A stretch of DNA of 64,000 nucleotides from Streptomyces sp. NBC_01439 (GCF_036227605.1 NZ_CP109487.1:186001-250000); one strand, 5' to 3'. Positions 35,498 to 46,618 are shown, numbered from the stretch's first letter. Notes: a model not told the origin generated them from the letters alone. Translations and numbers: made by a program.

Positions 35498-35944
35498 ATG
35501 ATGACGACAGCATGGGAGGAGGCGCTCGCCCGGCTGTGTGCCGTACACGTGCCGGAGCGGGATGACGCCGATCTTCCGGATGAGCTCTTCGACCGTGTGG
35601 ACGATCTCATTGACGCCTACGGTGCCGACGACGTTGCCGGTATCGTCGCCGAGGCTGTGGAGGCCGGCCGGGCGACGCTGGAGCAGGCGATCGTGTTCCT
35701 GAACGTGGCAGCCTGGTCGGGTACGGACAACGGGGCCTCCATGACGCTCACTCTCGACGAGTGGGTGCGGAAGGCGGACGACACTCTTCGCCTGGGCATC
35801 GCACTGCACCACGAGTACTACCCCTTGAGTACAAGTACGGAGATGCTGGCAAAACTTACTGAGATCGCCCTGCGCTTCCCTGAGCACCGGGCGATCTGCG
35901 AGCGTCGCATCGCCGACCGTCCCGCGGACCAACCCCGCAGTTGA
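35498..35944 (+). CDS. Hypothetical protein
   Basis: A 148-residue acidic protein from ATG 35498 (or 35501), with AAGGG upstream. It is all-helical by composition (WEEALARLCAVHVPERDDAD, DRVDDLIDAYGADDVAGIVA, EAVEAGRATLEQAIVFLNVA) with no membrane segment. Such small acidic proteins often belong to immunity or effector loci, but nothing nearby supports that. Family not recognised. Confidence 0.65.
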   Translation: MMTTAWEEALARLCAVHVPERDDADLPDELFDRVDDLIDAYGADDVAGIVAEAVEAGRATLEQAIVFLNVAAWSGTDNGASMTLTLDEWVRKADDTLRLGIALHHEYYPLSTSTEMLAKLTEIALRFPEHRAICERRIADRPADQPRS

Positions 35945-36061
35945 CCCTCGGGGGTTCCTACCGGCACCGGGACCACTGAGTTGCGCATGACGTTGCGTCC
36001 AATGCCACCTGCAGCCTCGAGTGGCAACGAGGAGAACGGGTAGCCCGCCGCCCGGATCCGC

Positions 36062-36766
36062 TCAGGCCAGGACGTTCACGGCCCTGGCGACGACGAGTCC
36101 CAGGATCATGAGCGAAAGGACGGACTGGAGGGTCATGACGCTCTTGGCCCAGGGAGCGAGTGGCATGACGTCGGTCGGACTCAGCGCGGTGGAATTGGTG
36201 AACCCGAGGTAGAGGTAGTCGATGTAGTGGGGGCGCCAGTGCGGGGCGTTGAGTTCGGGGCTGAGCTGCTGGGGAAAGGCGAGCGCCGGAGTGCGGGGCA
36301 TGTGGTGGGCCCGGGCGGCCGGCCCGCCGCTGTCGAGTTCGAAGTACAGCAGGGAGAAGGCGAGAACGGTCGAGGACCAGACGCTGCCGCCAGCCAGCAG
36401 GAGGGCATTGGCGGAGCTGGTCTCGTGCCCGCCGTGGATGAGATCGTCGATCAGCTGGACGGTCGACCAGATGGCGCTGCCCACGAGCACGACGACCAGG
36501 GCGATCGCCACTGAGCGCAGGACAGTGGAACGGCGGCTGATCCGACCGGGGTCTCCCGAGACCAGCGCCACCAGCAGGACGCCTTCGGCGAGCGGAAGCG
36601 CCCATCGGGGCCCAAGACGCAGGTCGTCGGGCAGGAGCAAGGTGAGCACGGCCGAAGCGATGACCGCTGCCGCCATCGGCCAGCGGCTCTCCGTGTGGAC
36701 GGCGGACCGCGGATGCGGCTCGCTCGGGCTCCTACGGTCCGTGTCGGACGTGTTCTGTCCGGTCAC
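36062..36766 (-). CDS. Ion-channel-like membrane protein with degenerate filter
   Basis: A 234-residue protein from GTG 36766 with GGGAGG upstream. It has two N-terminal segments (AAAVIASAVLTLLLPDDLRL, ALPLAEGVLLVALVS), then SVAIALVVVLVGSAIWSTVQ, a segment near residue 125, and a C-terminal unit YIDYLYLGFTNSTALSPTDV, MPLAPWAKSVMTLQSVLSLM, ILGLVVARAV. The last unit has the shape of a two-helix potassium-channel pore (T-x-x-T-x-x-x-x-D-x-x-P-x-x-x-x-K-x-x-x), but the TVGYG filter is replaced. A related family exists in Streptomyces with no known function. Confidence 0.7.
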   Translation of the reverse strand: MTGQNTSDTDRRSPSEPHPRSAVHTESRWPMAAAVIASAVLTLLLPDDLRLGPRWALPLAEGVLLVALVSGDPGRISRRSTVLRSVAIALVVVLVGSAIWSTVQLIDDLIHGGHETSSANALLLAGGSVWSSTVLAFSLLYFELDSGGPAARAHHMPRTPALAFPQQLSPELNAPHWRPHYIDYLYLGFTNSTALSPTDVMPLAPWAKSVMTLQSVLSLMILGLVVARAVNVLA

Positions 36767-37185
36767 GGCCGATCACCTCCCGGGACCGGTGCCGGTGGCA
36801 GCTCAGATCGCATGTGCCGTCAGGGTCGTACGGCGTCGGGCGTCGCGGATGGTGCCGGGCGCCCGTGACTTCGGGTTCATGCGCCGCTCCTCGCAGGTGA
36901 AGGCGTACGGGGCCGCAGCTGTGACCACCTCGACCACCTCGACGACCGCACCTGGGACGCACGCTCGGGATGACGCGGCGCTGGACCGTGGTTCCACCGT
37001 AGACCCGGGTGAACGCGGCCCGCGGCCGACACGCTCCGCATTCACGCGCCTGCCGAAGCGGCAACCCGACGGCGTACGGCAACGCGTCGGCAGATCGGTC
37101 GGGGCTTCGTCCGATACAGCGGAGCGGTTCGCCGCCATCATCTCCGTGCTGGTCAGCAGCTGCGCCTACGGGACATGATGGCCCC
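36767..37185. other. Region without a recognised gene
   Basis: About 420 bp between divergent genes. No supported coding frame, RNA gene or repeat of note, apart from a short direct repeat of CCACCTCGA near 36927-36943. Confidence 0.4.
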
Positions 37186-37911
37186 GTGACGAGCAACCCA
37201 CCCACACCCCCGGCTCGGATCCCCGGCTATGACGGGGGTCCCTTCCACCACCAGCCCGGCCTTCTGGACGAGCACCTGTTCTGGGTGGGCCACCTGCACA
37301 ACTACTACTCAGAGAGCGAGGGGGCCGAAGACCTCGTAGATGACACGGACGCACAAGACGCCGGCGATCTGCAGTCCCAACTGCTGGCAGGCGACACCTG
37401 GCCCGTCTTCACGGTGCCGCTCCACGGCGACCACCGCCTTTACGTGGTGTACCGCGCCTTCGATGGGGACGAGGGCATCGACTACCTCCTGCACCACCCG
37501 GACTGGGATGCGGCCGAGCGTCTGGCACAAGACGAAGGCCATTTCGTGGGCCCCGGGCTGTCCTGGGCTGAGCTGACCGCCGCCGCGGACAACCACCTGC
37601 CCGGCGGCAGCACCACTGACCCCCAGGCCCGGCTTCTGCTTCTACTGCCCGCGTTCGGCGACGACGACCTGCCGGACGGCGCCGTCGAGCGCCTGGCCGC
37701 GGCACTGCGCGCCCGCACTCGCGTCAAGGCACCTGAGCGGCTCGCCACGATGCTCCTTGAGGATCAAGGGCCTTGCGGCCCCGCGCGCTGGGCAACAGCC
37801 GAAGGCGACCACCAGATCAACGATGGTGGCTACTCGTTCCGCAACCCCACCAACCCTTTCGCCTGGTCGACCTCACGTCTGGCCCGGGTCAGTAGCGCAC
37901 TGGCTCCCTGA
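37186..37911 (+). CDS. Hypothetical protein
   Basis: A 241-residue protein from GTG 37186; the ribosome site is weak. It contains LDEHLFWVGHLHNYYSESEG, RLYVVYRAFDGDEGIDYLLH, HPDWDAAERLAQDEGHFVGP and a C-terminal helical part (VERLAAALRARTRVKAPERL). Composition and length recall small Streptomyces immunity or uncharacterised cytosolic proteins. No signal peptide or membrane segment. Function unknown. Confidence 0.65.
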   Translation: MTSNPPTPPARIPGYDGGPFHHQPGLLDEHLFWVGHLHNYYSESEGAEDLVDDTDAQDAGDLQSQLLAGDTWPVFTVPLHGDHRLYVVYRAFDGDEGIDYLLHHPDWDAAERLAQDEGHFVGPGLSWAELTAAADNHLPGGSTTDPQARLLLLLPAFGDDDLPDGAVERLAAALRARTRVKAPERLATMLLEDQGPCGPARWATAEGDHQINDGGYSFRNPTNPFAWSTSRLARVSSALAP

Positions 37912-38098
37912 CAGCGGTCGAGGAGTGCAGAGAAGATCAACACGCGGTCGCGTCCCGTTGGCGGACCGGGCGCTGGTCGTCGCAGCGTACTGGCGCACGA
38001 ACCGCGCGCCCCGTCACGCCAGCGAGGCGAGGCCGTCTCTCCAAGGGAACGGGCGTACCCGCCGGCCCGGACGGAACCGTCCACGCCCTGTGCGCACC

Positions 38099-39478
38099 TC
38101 AGTCCCGGCTCCGCTCCTCACCCTCCAGTAGGAGCCGCTTCTGCGGCTTCCCCATGGCGTTGCGCGGCACCGCCTCGATGAAACGGACCTCACGCGGACG
38201 CTTGTGGACCGACAGGCGCGCCGCGACGAAATCGGTGAGCTCACCGCCGCTGACGCCCTCGGCCACGACGAACGCCACGATCCGCTGGCCCAGATCGGCA
38301 TCGGGGACACCCACCACCGCCGCCTCCCGCACTCGGGGATGGTCCAGGAGCGCGTTCTCCACCTCACCCGCCCCGATCCGGTACCCCCCGGACTTGATCA
38401 TGTCGGTGGAGGCGCGCCCCACGATCCGGTGCACGCCCTCCCCGTCGACAGCCGCGATGTCACCCGTGCGGAACCATCCGTCCTCCGTGTACGCGGCCGT
38501 CGTCGCCTCCGGCCGGCCAAGATAGCCCGAGAACAGCGTCGGCCCCTTCACCTGGAGCTCACCGATGTCCGCCCCCGGCTCGGCCACGACCCGTGTGGCG
38601 ACACCCTCCAGCGCGGTTCCGACCGTACCGGGAGCCGCCTCACCCCCCGCGCGCCCACTCACCGTGATCAGCGTCTCCGTCATCCCGTACCGTTCCACGA
38701 CCTGGTGCCCCGTCAGCCGCTCCAGGTCGTGGAAGACCGGCGTCGGCAGCGCCGCGCTTCCAGACACCAGCAGCCGGGCCCCTGATAGTGCCGCGGCCGC
38801 CCCCGGCACCGCCGCGATCCGCGACCACACGGTCGGCACACCGAAGTACAGGCTCCCGCCCGCCGCCGCAGCCGCCGCGTACGCCTCCGGCGTCGGCCGG
38901 CCCGTATGTACAAGTCGGCTCCCCGTCCGGAGAGCCCCGAGCACACCCAGTACCAGCCCATGGACGTGGAACAACGGCAGCCCGTGCACCAGAACGTCCT
39001 GCGCACTCCATTCCCATGCCCCGGCCAGCGCGTCCAGGTCCGCGACGATCGCCCCCCTGCTCAGCACCACGCCCTTGGGCACACCCGTCGTGCCCGACGT
39101 GTACAGGATCAACGCCGGGTCCCCCTCCCCCGTCGCACCCGCCGGCGGTCGGAGAACGGGCGAGGGAGCACGGCGGGCGAAATCCACCTCCAGCAGCCGG
39201 GCACCCGAATCCCGCAGGATGTGACCGCGCTCCACCGGACCCGCGTCAGGCGGCACCGGCACACAGGGCACACCCGCCAACAGACCGCCCACCACCGCGG
39301 CGACCGTCTCCAACGAAGCAGTCGCGGTCACCGCGAACGCCGGAACCGGCCCCCACCCGGCAAGATCTGCGGCCACCGCCCCCGCAGCACCCAGAACGTC
39401 CTCATACGACGCGGCACGACCCGCGACCGAGACGGCATCCCCCCGGTCCCCGAAAACCCCGGTAAGAGCAGTCAGCAC
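38099..39478 (-). CDS. Acyl-CoA/malonyl-CoA synthetase (MatB-like)
   Basis: A 459-residue ANL-superfamily enzyme from GTG 39478. Core motifs are ILYTSGTTGVPKGVVLSRGA (P-loop), VVERYGMTETLITVSG, WFRTGDIAAVDGEGVHRIVG and the catalytic-Lys region KRPREVRFIEAVPRNAMGKP. RASTDMIKSGGYRIGAGEVE resembles malonyl-CoA synthetases (R-x-x-x-D-x-I-K-x-x-G-x-K/R-I). The short length (under 500 residues) also fits MatB-type enzymes. It may provide extender units for polyketide synthesis, but there is no such cluster in view. Confidence 0.88.
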   Translation of the reverse strand: MLTALTGVFGDRGDAVSVAGRAASYEDVLGAAGAVAADLAGWGPVPAFAVTATASLETVAAVVGGLLAGVPCVPVPPDAGPVERGHILRDSGARLLEVDFARRAPSPVLRPPAGATGEGDPALILYTSGTTGVPKGVVLSRGAIVADLDALAGAWEWSAQDVLVHGLPLFHVHGLVLGVLGALRTGSRLVHTGRPTPEAYAAAAAAGGSLYFGVPTVWSRIAAVPGAAAALSGARLLVSGSAALPTPVFHDLERLTGHQVVERYGMTETLITVSGRAGGEAAPGTVGTALEGVATRVVAEPGADIGELQVKGPTLFSGYLGRPEATTAAYTEDGWFRTGDIAAVDGEGVHRIVGRASTDMIKSGGYRIGAGEVENALLDHPRVREAAVVGVPDADLGQRIVAFVVAEGVSGGELTDFVAARLSVHKRPREVRFIEAVPRNAMGKPQKRLLLEGEERSRD

Positions 39479-39844
39479 GACAACACCCCCCAAGAACAAG
39501 AACAACAACAGGAAGAAACAACCTCACCACACCACAGGGCCACACACACCACTCCCCCCTTATGATCAGCCGAACCCCGTACCACCGCACGGCACGACCC
39601 GGCACACCCCGCCCGGCACAACCGCCAGGCCCGGCACCGCACGGCCCTGCACAGCACGACCCGCCGGCCTTCGCACGGCCCTCCACGGCCTCGACGGTCG
39701 CCAGACACGGCCCAGCACCACCACGGGCCCGGTCGTGGCGCGGGCAACCGGCCGCCCCGGAACGACCCGGCACCGCACGGCCGCCCGCCCCGCAGGCCCG
39801 CACGGCTCCCGGGCACCGACCGGAACACCACGGAAAGGAACCTC
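39479..39844. other. Low-complexity intergenic region
   Basis: About 365 bp between divergent genes, dominated by imperfect repeats of CGGCACGAC/CCGGCACCG type. It holds two promoters by position, but none can be assigned. Confidence 0.4.
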
Positions 39845-40342
39845 GTGGAAACCGCACGAACCTTAGTCCTGATCGCCGCAACCATCACCGCCGGACTCAT
39901 CAGCGGCCTCTTCTACGCATTCACCGTCGCCGTCATGCCCGGCCTCGCCCGCAGCACCGACAAGACCACCGTCGAAACCATGCAGAACATCAACAAGGCC
40001 ATTCTCAACGGCTGGTTCATGCTCGCCTACCTCGGCGCACCCCTGTTCATCACCGCCGCCCTCGTCCTCCACGCCACCGACCCCGACACGCGAAACGCCG
40101 TACCCCCACTCGCCGCTGCGCTCGGCACCTGCCTCGCAGCCATGATCATCACCGCCCGCGTGAACATCCCCCTCAACAACGCCCTCGAAGAAGCCGGGCC
40201 CCCCGAACACCACACCGACCCCACCACCACCCACACCACCCGCACGACGTACGAAACCCCCTGGAACAGGGCCAACACCTGGCGCACCGTCCTGACCACC
40301 CTCACCCTCGCCCTCCTCGCCTACACCCTCGTCCTCGACTAG
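39845..40342 (+). CDS. DUF1772-family membrane protein
   Basis: A 165-residue protein from GTG 39845 with AAAGGA upstream. It has four hydrophobic segments (LVLIAATITAGLISGLFYAF, LAYLGAPLFITAALVL, a third, and VLTTLTLALLAYTLVLD). The conserved DUF1772 residues are present: G-x-F-Y-x-F at the first helix, MQNINKAI in the first loop, and TARVNIPLNNALEE with the N-x-P-x-N motif. The family is related to anthrone-oxygenase-like proteins, and its role here is unknown. Confidence 0.88.
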   Translation: METARTLVLIAATITAGLISGLFYAFTVAVMPGLARSTDKTTVETMQNINKAILNGWFMLAYLGAPLFITAALVLHATDPDTRNAVPPLAAALGTCLAAMIITARVNIPLNNALEEAGPPEHHTDPTTTHTTRTTYETPWNRANTWRTVLTTLTLALLAYTLVLD

Positions 40343-41276
40343 GCCGTGTCCGACGGTTCCTGTGACTCACCTTGCGCTGGATCGTTGCGGTCGGCGTGGG
40401 GCGAGGTGATCTTTCAGATGACGAGTGGATTCGACTGGAGCGGCATCTGCCGCGTAACCGCGGCCGGGGCGGGCGTTGGCAGTGCCACCGCCGGGTGATC
40501 AACGGGATTCACTTTCGGCAACGACCCGGCCTGCCCTGGAGGGATCTGCCGCCGCAGTTCGGCAAGTGGAAGACGATTCACGATCGTCATCGCAGATGGT
40601 CGGCGGACGGCACGTGGGAGAAGATCTTGCGGGCCGTCCAAGCCGACGCTGATGCGGAGGGCCGGATCGACTGGAGCATGGTGAGCGTCGACTCGACGTC
40701 CTGCCGAGCACACCAGCACGCAGCCGGTGCCCTCACCCGCGCGCCACGAATTCCGGGCCGGCGCAGCCGCCCAGCCCGACACCGTTCAGACGAGGGTCTG
40801 GGCCGCTCCCGGGGAGGGCTGAACTGCAAAATCCACCTGGCCAGCGAGGGCGGTCGTCGCCCGTTGGCCTTCATCATCACGCCCGGACAGTGGGGTAACG
40901 CCCCGCAGTTCATACCTGTGCTCGAACAAATCAAAGTCCCAAGGCCGGGTGGCGGACGCCCACGCACCGACCAGACCACGTTGGAGGCGACAAAGCGTAT
41001 TCCTCGCGCCGAAACCGCCGGTACCTGCGGCGCCGGCAGATCAAGCACACGATCCCTGAGCCCAGGGACCAGCGAGCCAACCGCCAACGGCGGGGCAGCA
41101 AGGGCGGCCGGCCCACCGGCTTCGACACGACGGTCTACCGGCGCCGCAATGAGGTCGAGCGCACCATCAACCGGCTCAAGACGTTCCGCGCGGTCGCCAC
41201 GCGCTACGACAAGAGGGCGTATGTCTTCCAAGGGACGGTCACGGTCGCGGCGATCCGATTGTGGCTCCGCCCGTGA
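40341..41276 (+). mobile_element. IS5-family insertion sequence, right end missing
   Basis: The left end is probably at about 40341, starting GGCCGTGTCCGACGG right after the DUF1772 stop codon. The transposase gene fills the rest. The matching inverted repeat (CCGTCGGACACGGCC) was not found downstream of the transposase stop, so the right end seems lost. Confidence 0.55.
40396..41276 (+). pseudogene. IS5-family (IS427 group) transposase, frameshifted
   Basis: Frame 1 from GTG 40396 reads GRGDLSDDEWIRLERHLPRN, INGIHFRQRPGLPWRDLPPQ, SMVSVDSTSCRAHQHAAG (first catalytic Asp) to about 40967. It resumes in the +1 frame as RPDHVGGDKAYSSRRNRRYL (second Asp), IKHTIPEPRDQRANRQRRGS and NEVERTINRLKTFRAVATRY (Glu), ending at 41276. 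Loss of one C in CGCACCCGACC would explain the shift. Programmed frameshifting occurs in this IS group, but the site here is not a slippery sequence. Confidence 0.85.
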
Positions 41277-41291
41277 CTTCCATGTCCTCGA

Positions 41292-41825
41292 CTATTGGTC
41301 TTCCGGGACCAGGACGCCGAGCTCGACTTCCTCGAAAACGCGTGACCACCAGGCTTCGTTGTCCTCGAACACCACCGGATCGCTCTGCCGGGCCCGCTCA
41401 AGCACGTCTTCGATGTAGTCCTCGTAGTCGTCGTCCACATCGCTCCGTCCCGACCAGGCGAACGCCTCCCAGACCTCCAGGACGTTCTGCAGACCAGCAA
41501 CCGAGGAGTTGACCAGCCCGTACTGCTGGTCCCCATCGCTGTCATAGCCGCGGACCATCCAGACTTCGCCGCTGTCGATCAGCAGCCAGTAGGTGTTGAC
41601 GCCGTCCTCGAACGCGCCGAGGAACGCAGCCCGACCCGGCGGAAGGTCACGCACCTCCAGCTCCCGACCGGAGTCCCGCACGAACATGCGGTTGCAGTCG
41701 GCCGGCAACCCTCGCTTGCCCAGCCCAAACACCGCCTCACGGCCCACACCCAGGCCCGCGAGAGCACTCGCGTCATATGGCAGCCACAGCACGCTCGGCA
41801 ACCGGCACCCCCTACTCGATTCCAA
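41292..41825 (-). CDS. SUKH-4-like immunity protein
   Basis: A 177-residue protein from TTG 41825 with GAGAGGA 8 bases upstream; no better start exists in frame. It contains FGLGKRGLPADCNRMFVRDS, FLGAFEDGVNTYWLLIDSGE, VWMVRGYDSDGDQQYGLVNS and VLEVWEAFAWSGRSDVDDDY, in the strand and helix order of SUKH-4 immunity proteins, with the Y-x-L/I-D-x-x-G-x-V-W motif. These protect against contact-dependent or polymorphic toxins. No toxin gene is next to it; both sides are IS relics, so the locus may be horizontally acquired. Confidence 0.65.
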   Translation of the reverse strand: MESSRGCRLPSVLWLPYDASALAGLGVGREAVFGLGKRGLPADCNRMFVRDSGRELEVRDLPPGRAAFLGAFEDGVNTYWLLIDSGEVWMVRGYDSDGDQQYGLVNSSVAGLQNVLEVWEAFAWSGRSDVDDDYEDYIEDVLERARQSDPVVFEDNEAWWSRVFEEVELGVLVPEDQ

Positions 41826-41884
41826 CCATCCGATCCTCTCAGACCACGTAGACGACCCATCGGACAGGACCTAGACCGTTTCGT

Positions 41885-41995
41885 TCGAATCACCTCGCGG
41901 ACCAGCTGAAGAGGGCAGCGAGGTAGATGGTGGCGGTCTTGTCGTAGCGGGTGGCCGGGCCGCGCCATTGCATGATCTTGCTGATGCAGCCATCG
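41885..41995 (-). pseudogene. IS5-type transposase C-terminal fragment
   Basis: The minus strand reads ISKIMQWRGPATRYDKTATI YLAALFSWSAR, stop. R-G-x-A-T-R-Y-D-K-x-A is the C-terminal signature of IS5 transposases. Only about 35 codons remain. Confidence 0.65.
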
Positions 41996-42049
41996 TCCCT
42001 TCAGTCGCGGGGAGGGGTCACCCGACTGCCTCGTGCTCGGTCCACCGCC

Positions 42050-42236
42050 GAACAGTCCGAGGGCATGCTGATGCGGCTCATTCTCGAGAGCTCCCTCTAC
42101 CGCGCACCTGGTTCCGGACGATCCGCGCTGACCTTCCCCGACCCGGCCCCGGCAGTGTTGGAGGCGATGCTCGATGGGTGGGCCACTCAGCAAAGGGCGC
42201 GGTTCCTCAAGGCGCACACGATCCGGGCGAGGGTCG
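42050..42236 (+). pseudogene. Tyrosine recombinase N-terminal fragment
   Basis: The frame reads SSLYRAPGSGRSALTFPDPA, PAVLEAMLDGWATQQRARFL, KAHTIRARVD. L-x-G-W-x-x-Q-Q-x-x-R-x-L-K-x-x-T-I is the N-terminal SAM-like DNA-binding pattern of Streptomyces integrases. It is cut off where the IS110 fragment begins, and the catalytic domain is absent. Confidence 0.5.
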
Positions 42237-43181
42237 ATGTGGCTGACGATGCGGCGGATCGCCGACCTCTACCCCGGTGAGGCCAAGACCGACGCGAAGG
42301 ACGCGTTCATCATCGCGGACGCCGCCCGCACGATGCCCCACACGCTGCGGGCCATCGACGGCGAGGACGAGACCATCGCCGAACTGGAAATGATCGTCGG
42401 CTTCGACGACGACCTCGCCGGCGAGGCCACCCGGGTCGCCAACCGCCTGCACGGCCCTTTGACCCAGATCCACCCGTCACTGGAACGGGTCCTGGGGCCC
42501 CGGTTGCAACACCCGGCCGTCCTCACGCTGCTGGAGCGGTTCGGCTCCCCGGCCCAGATACGCAAGGCAGGCCGACGGCGGTTGATCACCCTGCTGAAGC
42601 CGAAGGCCCCGCGGATGGCCGAGCGGCTCGTCGAGGACATCTTCGCCGCATTGGACGAGCAGACCGTCACCGTTCCGGGGACCGAGGCGGCCGCACTGAT
42701 CGTCCCAAGCCTAGCCGGATCCCTGACCGCAGCCCTTGACCAGCGCAAACTCCTGGACGGGCGGATTGAAGAACTCCTGGACGCCCACCCTCTTTCGGAG
42801 GTCCTGACGTCGATGCCGGGAATCGGCGTCAGGACCGGAGCCCGCATCTTGATCGAGGTCGGCGACGGCAGCACCTTCCCGACCGCCGGCCACCTCGCCG
42901 CCTACCCCGGGCTCGCCCCCGCGACCCGCAGCTCAGGCTCATCGATCCGCGGCGAACAACCCTCCAGACGAGGAAACAAGCAGCTCAAACGGGCCTTCTT
43001 CCTCTCCGCGTTCGCGGCCCTGGCCAACCCCGCATCGCGGACCTACTACGACAGGAAGATCGCCCAGGGCAAGCACCACACCCAAGCCCTGCTCTGCCTC
43101 GCACGACGCCGCGCCGACGTCCTCTTCGCCATGCTCCGCGACGGAACCTTCTACGAACCCCGGCCAGCCTCAGCCGGCTGA
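42237..43181 (+). pseudogene. IS110-family transposase, 5'-truncated
   Basis: Homology starts at about LTMRRIADLYPGEAKTDAKD (codon near 42243) and continues to the C-terminus. FIIADAARTMPHTLRAIDGE ends the RuvC-like part, and LTSMPGIGVRTGARILIEVG, FPTAGHLAAYPGLAPATRSS and RGNKQLKRAFFLSAFAALAN form the transposase-20 domain with its Ser nucleophile region. About 90 N-terminal residues, including the first Asp and Glu of the DEDD core, are missing, replaced by an integrase fragment. The rest is well preserved, suggesting recent truncation. Confidence 0.85.
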
Positions 43182-43312
43182 TCCTCAGCGGCCTCGCCGC
43201 ACACAGGGCAGTCCCGCTCATCGACCGAGTCCATCACGACCGGATGACCGCAAAAGTCGCACGGCCGCCTGCTCTCGCCCGCCGACTCTCGAACAGGCAC
43301 GTCATCACTCAT
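43151..43312 (-). CDS. Small zinc-ribbon protein
   Basis: A 53-residue protein from ATG 43312 that overlaps the 3' end of the IS110 transposase by 31 bp on the opposite strand. It has two Cys pairs, CDFC and CPVC, 18 residues apart (PCDFCGHPVVMDSVDERDCP, VCGEAA), forming a zinc ribbon. Function unknown. It may be an accessory gene of the IS110 element or a chance neighbour. Confidence 0.5.
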   Translation of the reverse strand: MSDDVPVRESAGESRRPCDFCGHPVVMDSVDERDCPVCGEAAEDQPAEAGRGS

Positions 43313-43511
43313 GACAGCCACACTGCCACCCGACCACCTTGACCAAAGACATAGGGGCCCCCGAGAACGTGGGCTGCATCGAGGCACAGCGCGACGCGGT
43401 CCTCGCTGCCTACCGCTCGCTCCTTGATCGTCAGGACTGGCGCGAACCGGCCCGCGTCGGTCTTGCCGCGCAGGACAACCGGCGGCAATGGCTCGCGGGT
43501 TCGGGGTCAGG

Positions 43512-44021
43512 TCAAGTCAGGTCCGTCCTCGGGTCCACGGACCAGTGGTTGGTCTTGAAGATCCGCCCGGCGAAGGTCACGTCGGTCTCGGAGACGAAGC
43601 GGAAGCCGACCGAGCGGCAGATGCCGTTCGAAGCGGCGTTGCTCGTCGCCGGGAAGGCGTGCACGACTCCCCAGCGGTTCTCGTCCCGGGCTTGGCCCAA
43701 GAGAGCACGGACGGCGCGCTTGCCCAGCCCTTGTCCTTGGAAAGGGGGCAACACCATCCAGCCGATCTCGGAGATCGGGCCGTCATCGGTGTGGTGGGAC
43801 CAGAGGGTGACCGTCCCCGCCACCACCTCGGGGGCGGCAGGGTCGGGGACGATCATCTTGAACCAAGCAAGGTCCGCGGCTGCCTGCTCGGCATCCCGGC
43901 GCACCTTGGCCACCATCTCCTCACGCGGCTGGGGGCCGCCGAGGTCAGCCATCATGTCGGGATCGCACCGCATCCGGACATAGGCATCGACATCGTCCGG
44001 CGATACGTTGCGCAACTGCAC
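43512..44021 (-). CDS. GNAT-family N-acetyltransferase
   Basis: A 169-residue protein from GTG 44021 with GAGGAGG 5 bases upstream. RimJ/RimL-like GNAT features: VSPDDVDAYVRMRCDPDMMA at the start, SEIGWMVLPPFQGQGLGKRA with the acetyl-CoA pyrophosphate loop (Q-G-Q-G-L-G-K), then FPATSNAASNGICRSVGFRF. It transfers acetyl groups to an amine on a small molecule or protein N-terminus. Monocistronic. Confidence 0.88.
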   Translation of the reverse strand: MQLRNVSPDDVDAYVRMRCDPDMMADLGGPQPREEMVAKVRRDAEQAAADLAWFKMIVPDPAAPEVVAGTVTLWSHHTDDGPISEIGWMVLPPFQGQGLGKRAVRALLGQARDENRWGVVHAFPATSNAASNGICRSVGFRFVSETDVTFAGRIFKTNHWSVDPRTDLT

Positions 44022-44372
44022 CGGCTCCTCCTCGTGTTCGTCAAGGATCCTTGCACAGCATCGATCACGCACAACGGGAACGCCCGTGCTGCCGCGGCGA
44101 GGGTCAGCTCGATCCATGAGACCGGCGCCCACCCCCACCTCGCACGAACAGACAGTGGCCCGGTCCGCGAGCCGGGGCATGTGCACGTACGGATGCGGAG
44201 GGCGGAGCCGGCCGGGTCTGCTGCCGGATCGTCTCCGTGGCCTCGAGCTCTTCGTCCGACCACCAGCAGCCCGCACCACCGGCGGGTCGGGTGAGCCCCC
44301 TCTGCGTCCTCGCGAACCTCCGCGAATGCAGCTGGCCCGCCCGACCCGGCCGAGTGCAGCGTGATCGTCGGA

Positions 44373-46136
<1,764 letters not shown>

Positions 46137-46618
46137 TCAGGTTGCGGTTGCGGAGCCCTTCCCGAGTCGTCGGGCGAACGTCCGGGCGGCGATCAGGTCG
46201 TTCTCGTCGGGACGCTGTTTGTTGATTCCGCCGACCAGCCGGAACGGCATCCACGTGTCGAGCGCGCGGCAGGTGAAGGTGTCCACCACCTCGAAGCCCC
46301 TGCCTTCGAGCAGGCGCACGAGCGGACGGGTGAACGGTGCGAACGCCAACTCCGGCAGGCCACTCGTGGCGAAGACGAAAGCCCGCCCCGTCGACGCCTC
46401 CGACGCCGTGGCACGGCCCGGACGAACCCGAGCAGGTCCCGGTGCATCCGCTGCGTGAAGACGCCGGAGCCGAAGCCCACGAGGTCGTATCCCGGCAGGT
46501 TCAAAACCTCCACTTCATCGGGTGCGACCACCCGGGCATCGAGCACTTCGGCCATCGCTTGCGCCACGCGCCGGGTGTTGCCGTGGGATACCGACGTGCA
46601 TACGAGCAGAGTCTTCAT
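46137..46618 (-). pseudogene. Flavodoxin-family gene with compensating-looking frameshifts
   Basis: From ATG 46618 the frame gives MKTLLVCTSVSHGNTRRVAQ (FMN phosphate loop S-x-S-x-G-N-T), VLNLPGYDLVGFGSGVFTQR and LLGFVRAVP, and then becomes arginine-rich. The expected continuation FVFATSGLPELAFAPFTRPL, VRLLEGRGFEVVDTFTCRAL, MPFRLVGGINKQRPDENDLI lies in another frame and ends at 46137. Two extra bases, one near each end of the Arg run (about 46394-46414), would restore an intact protein of about 160 residues. True pseudogene or sequence error cannot be told apart here. Confidence 0.75.
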
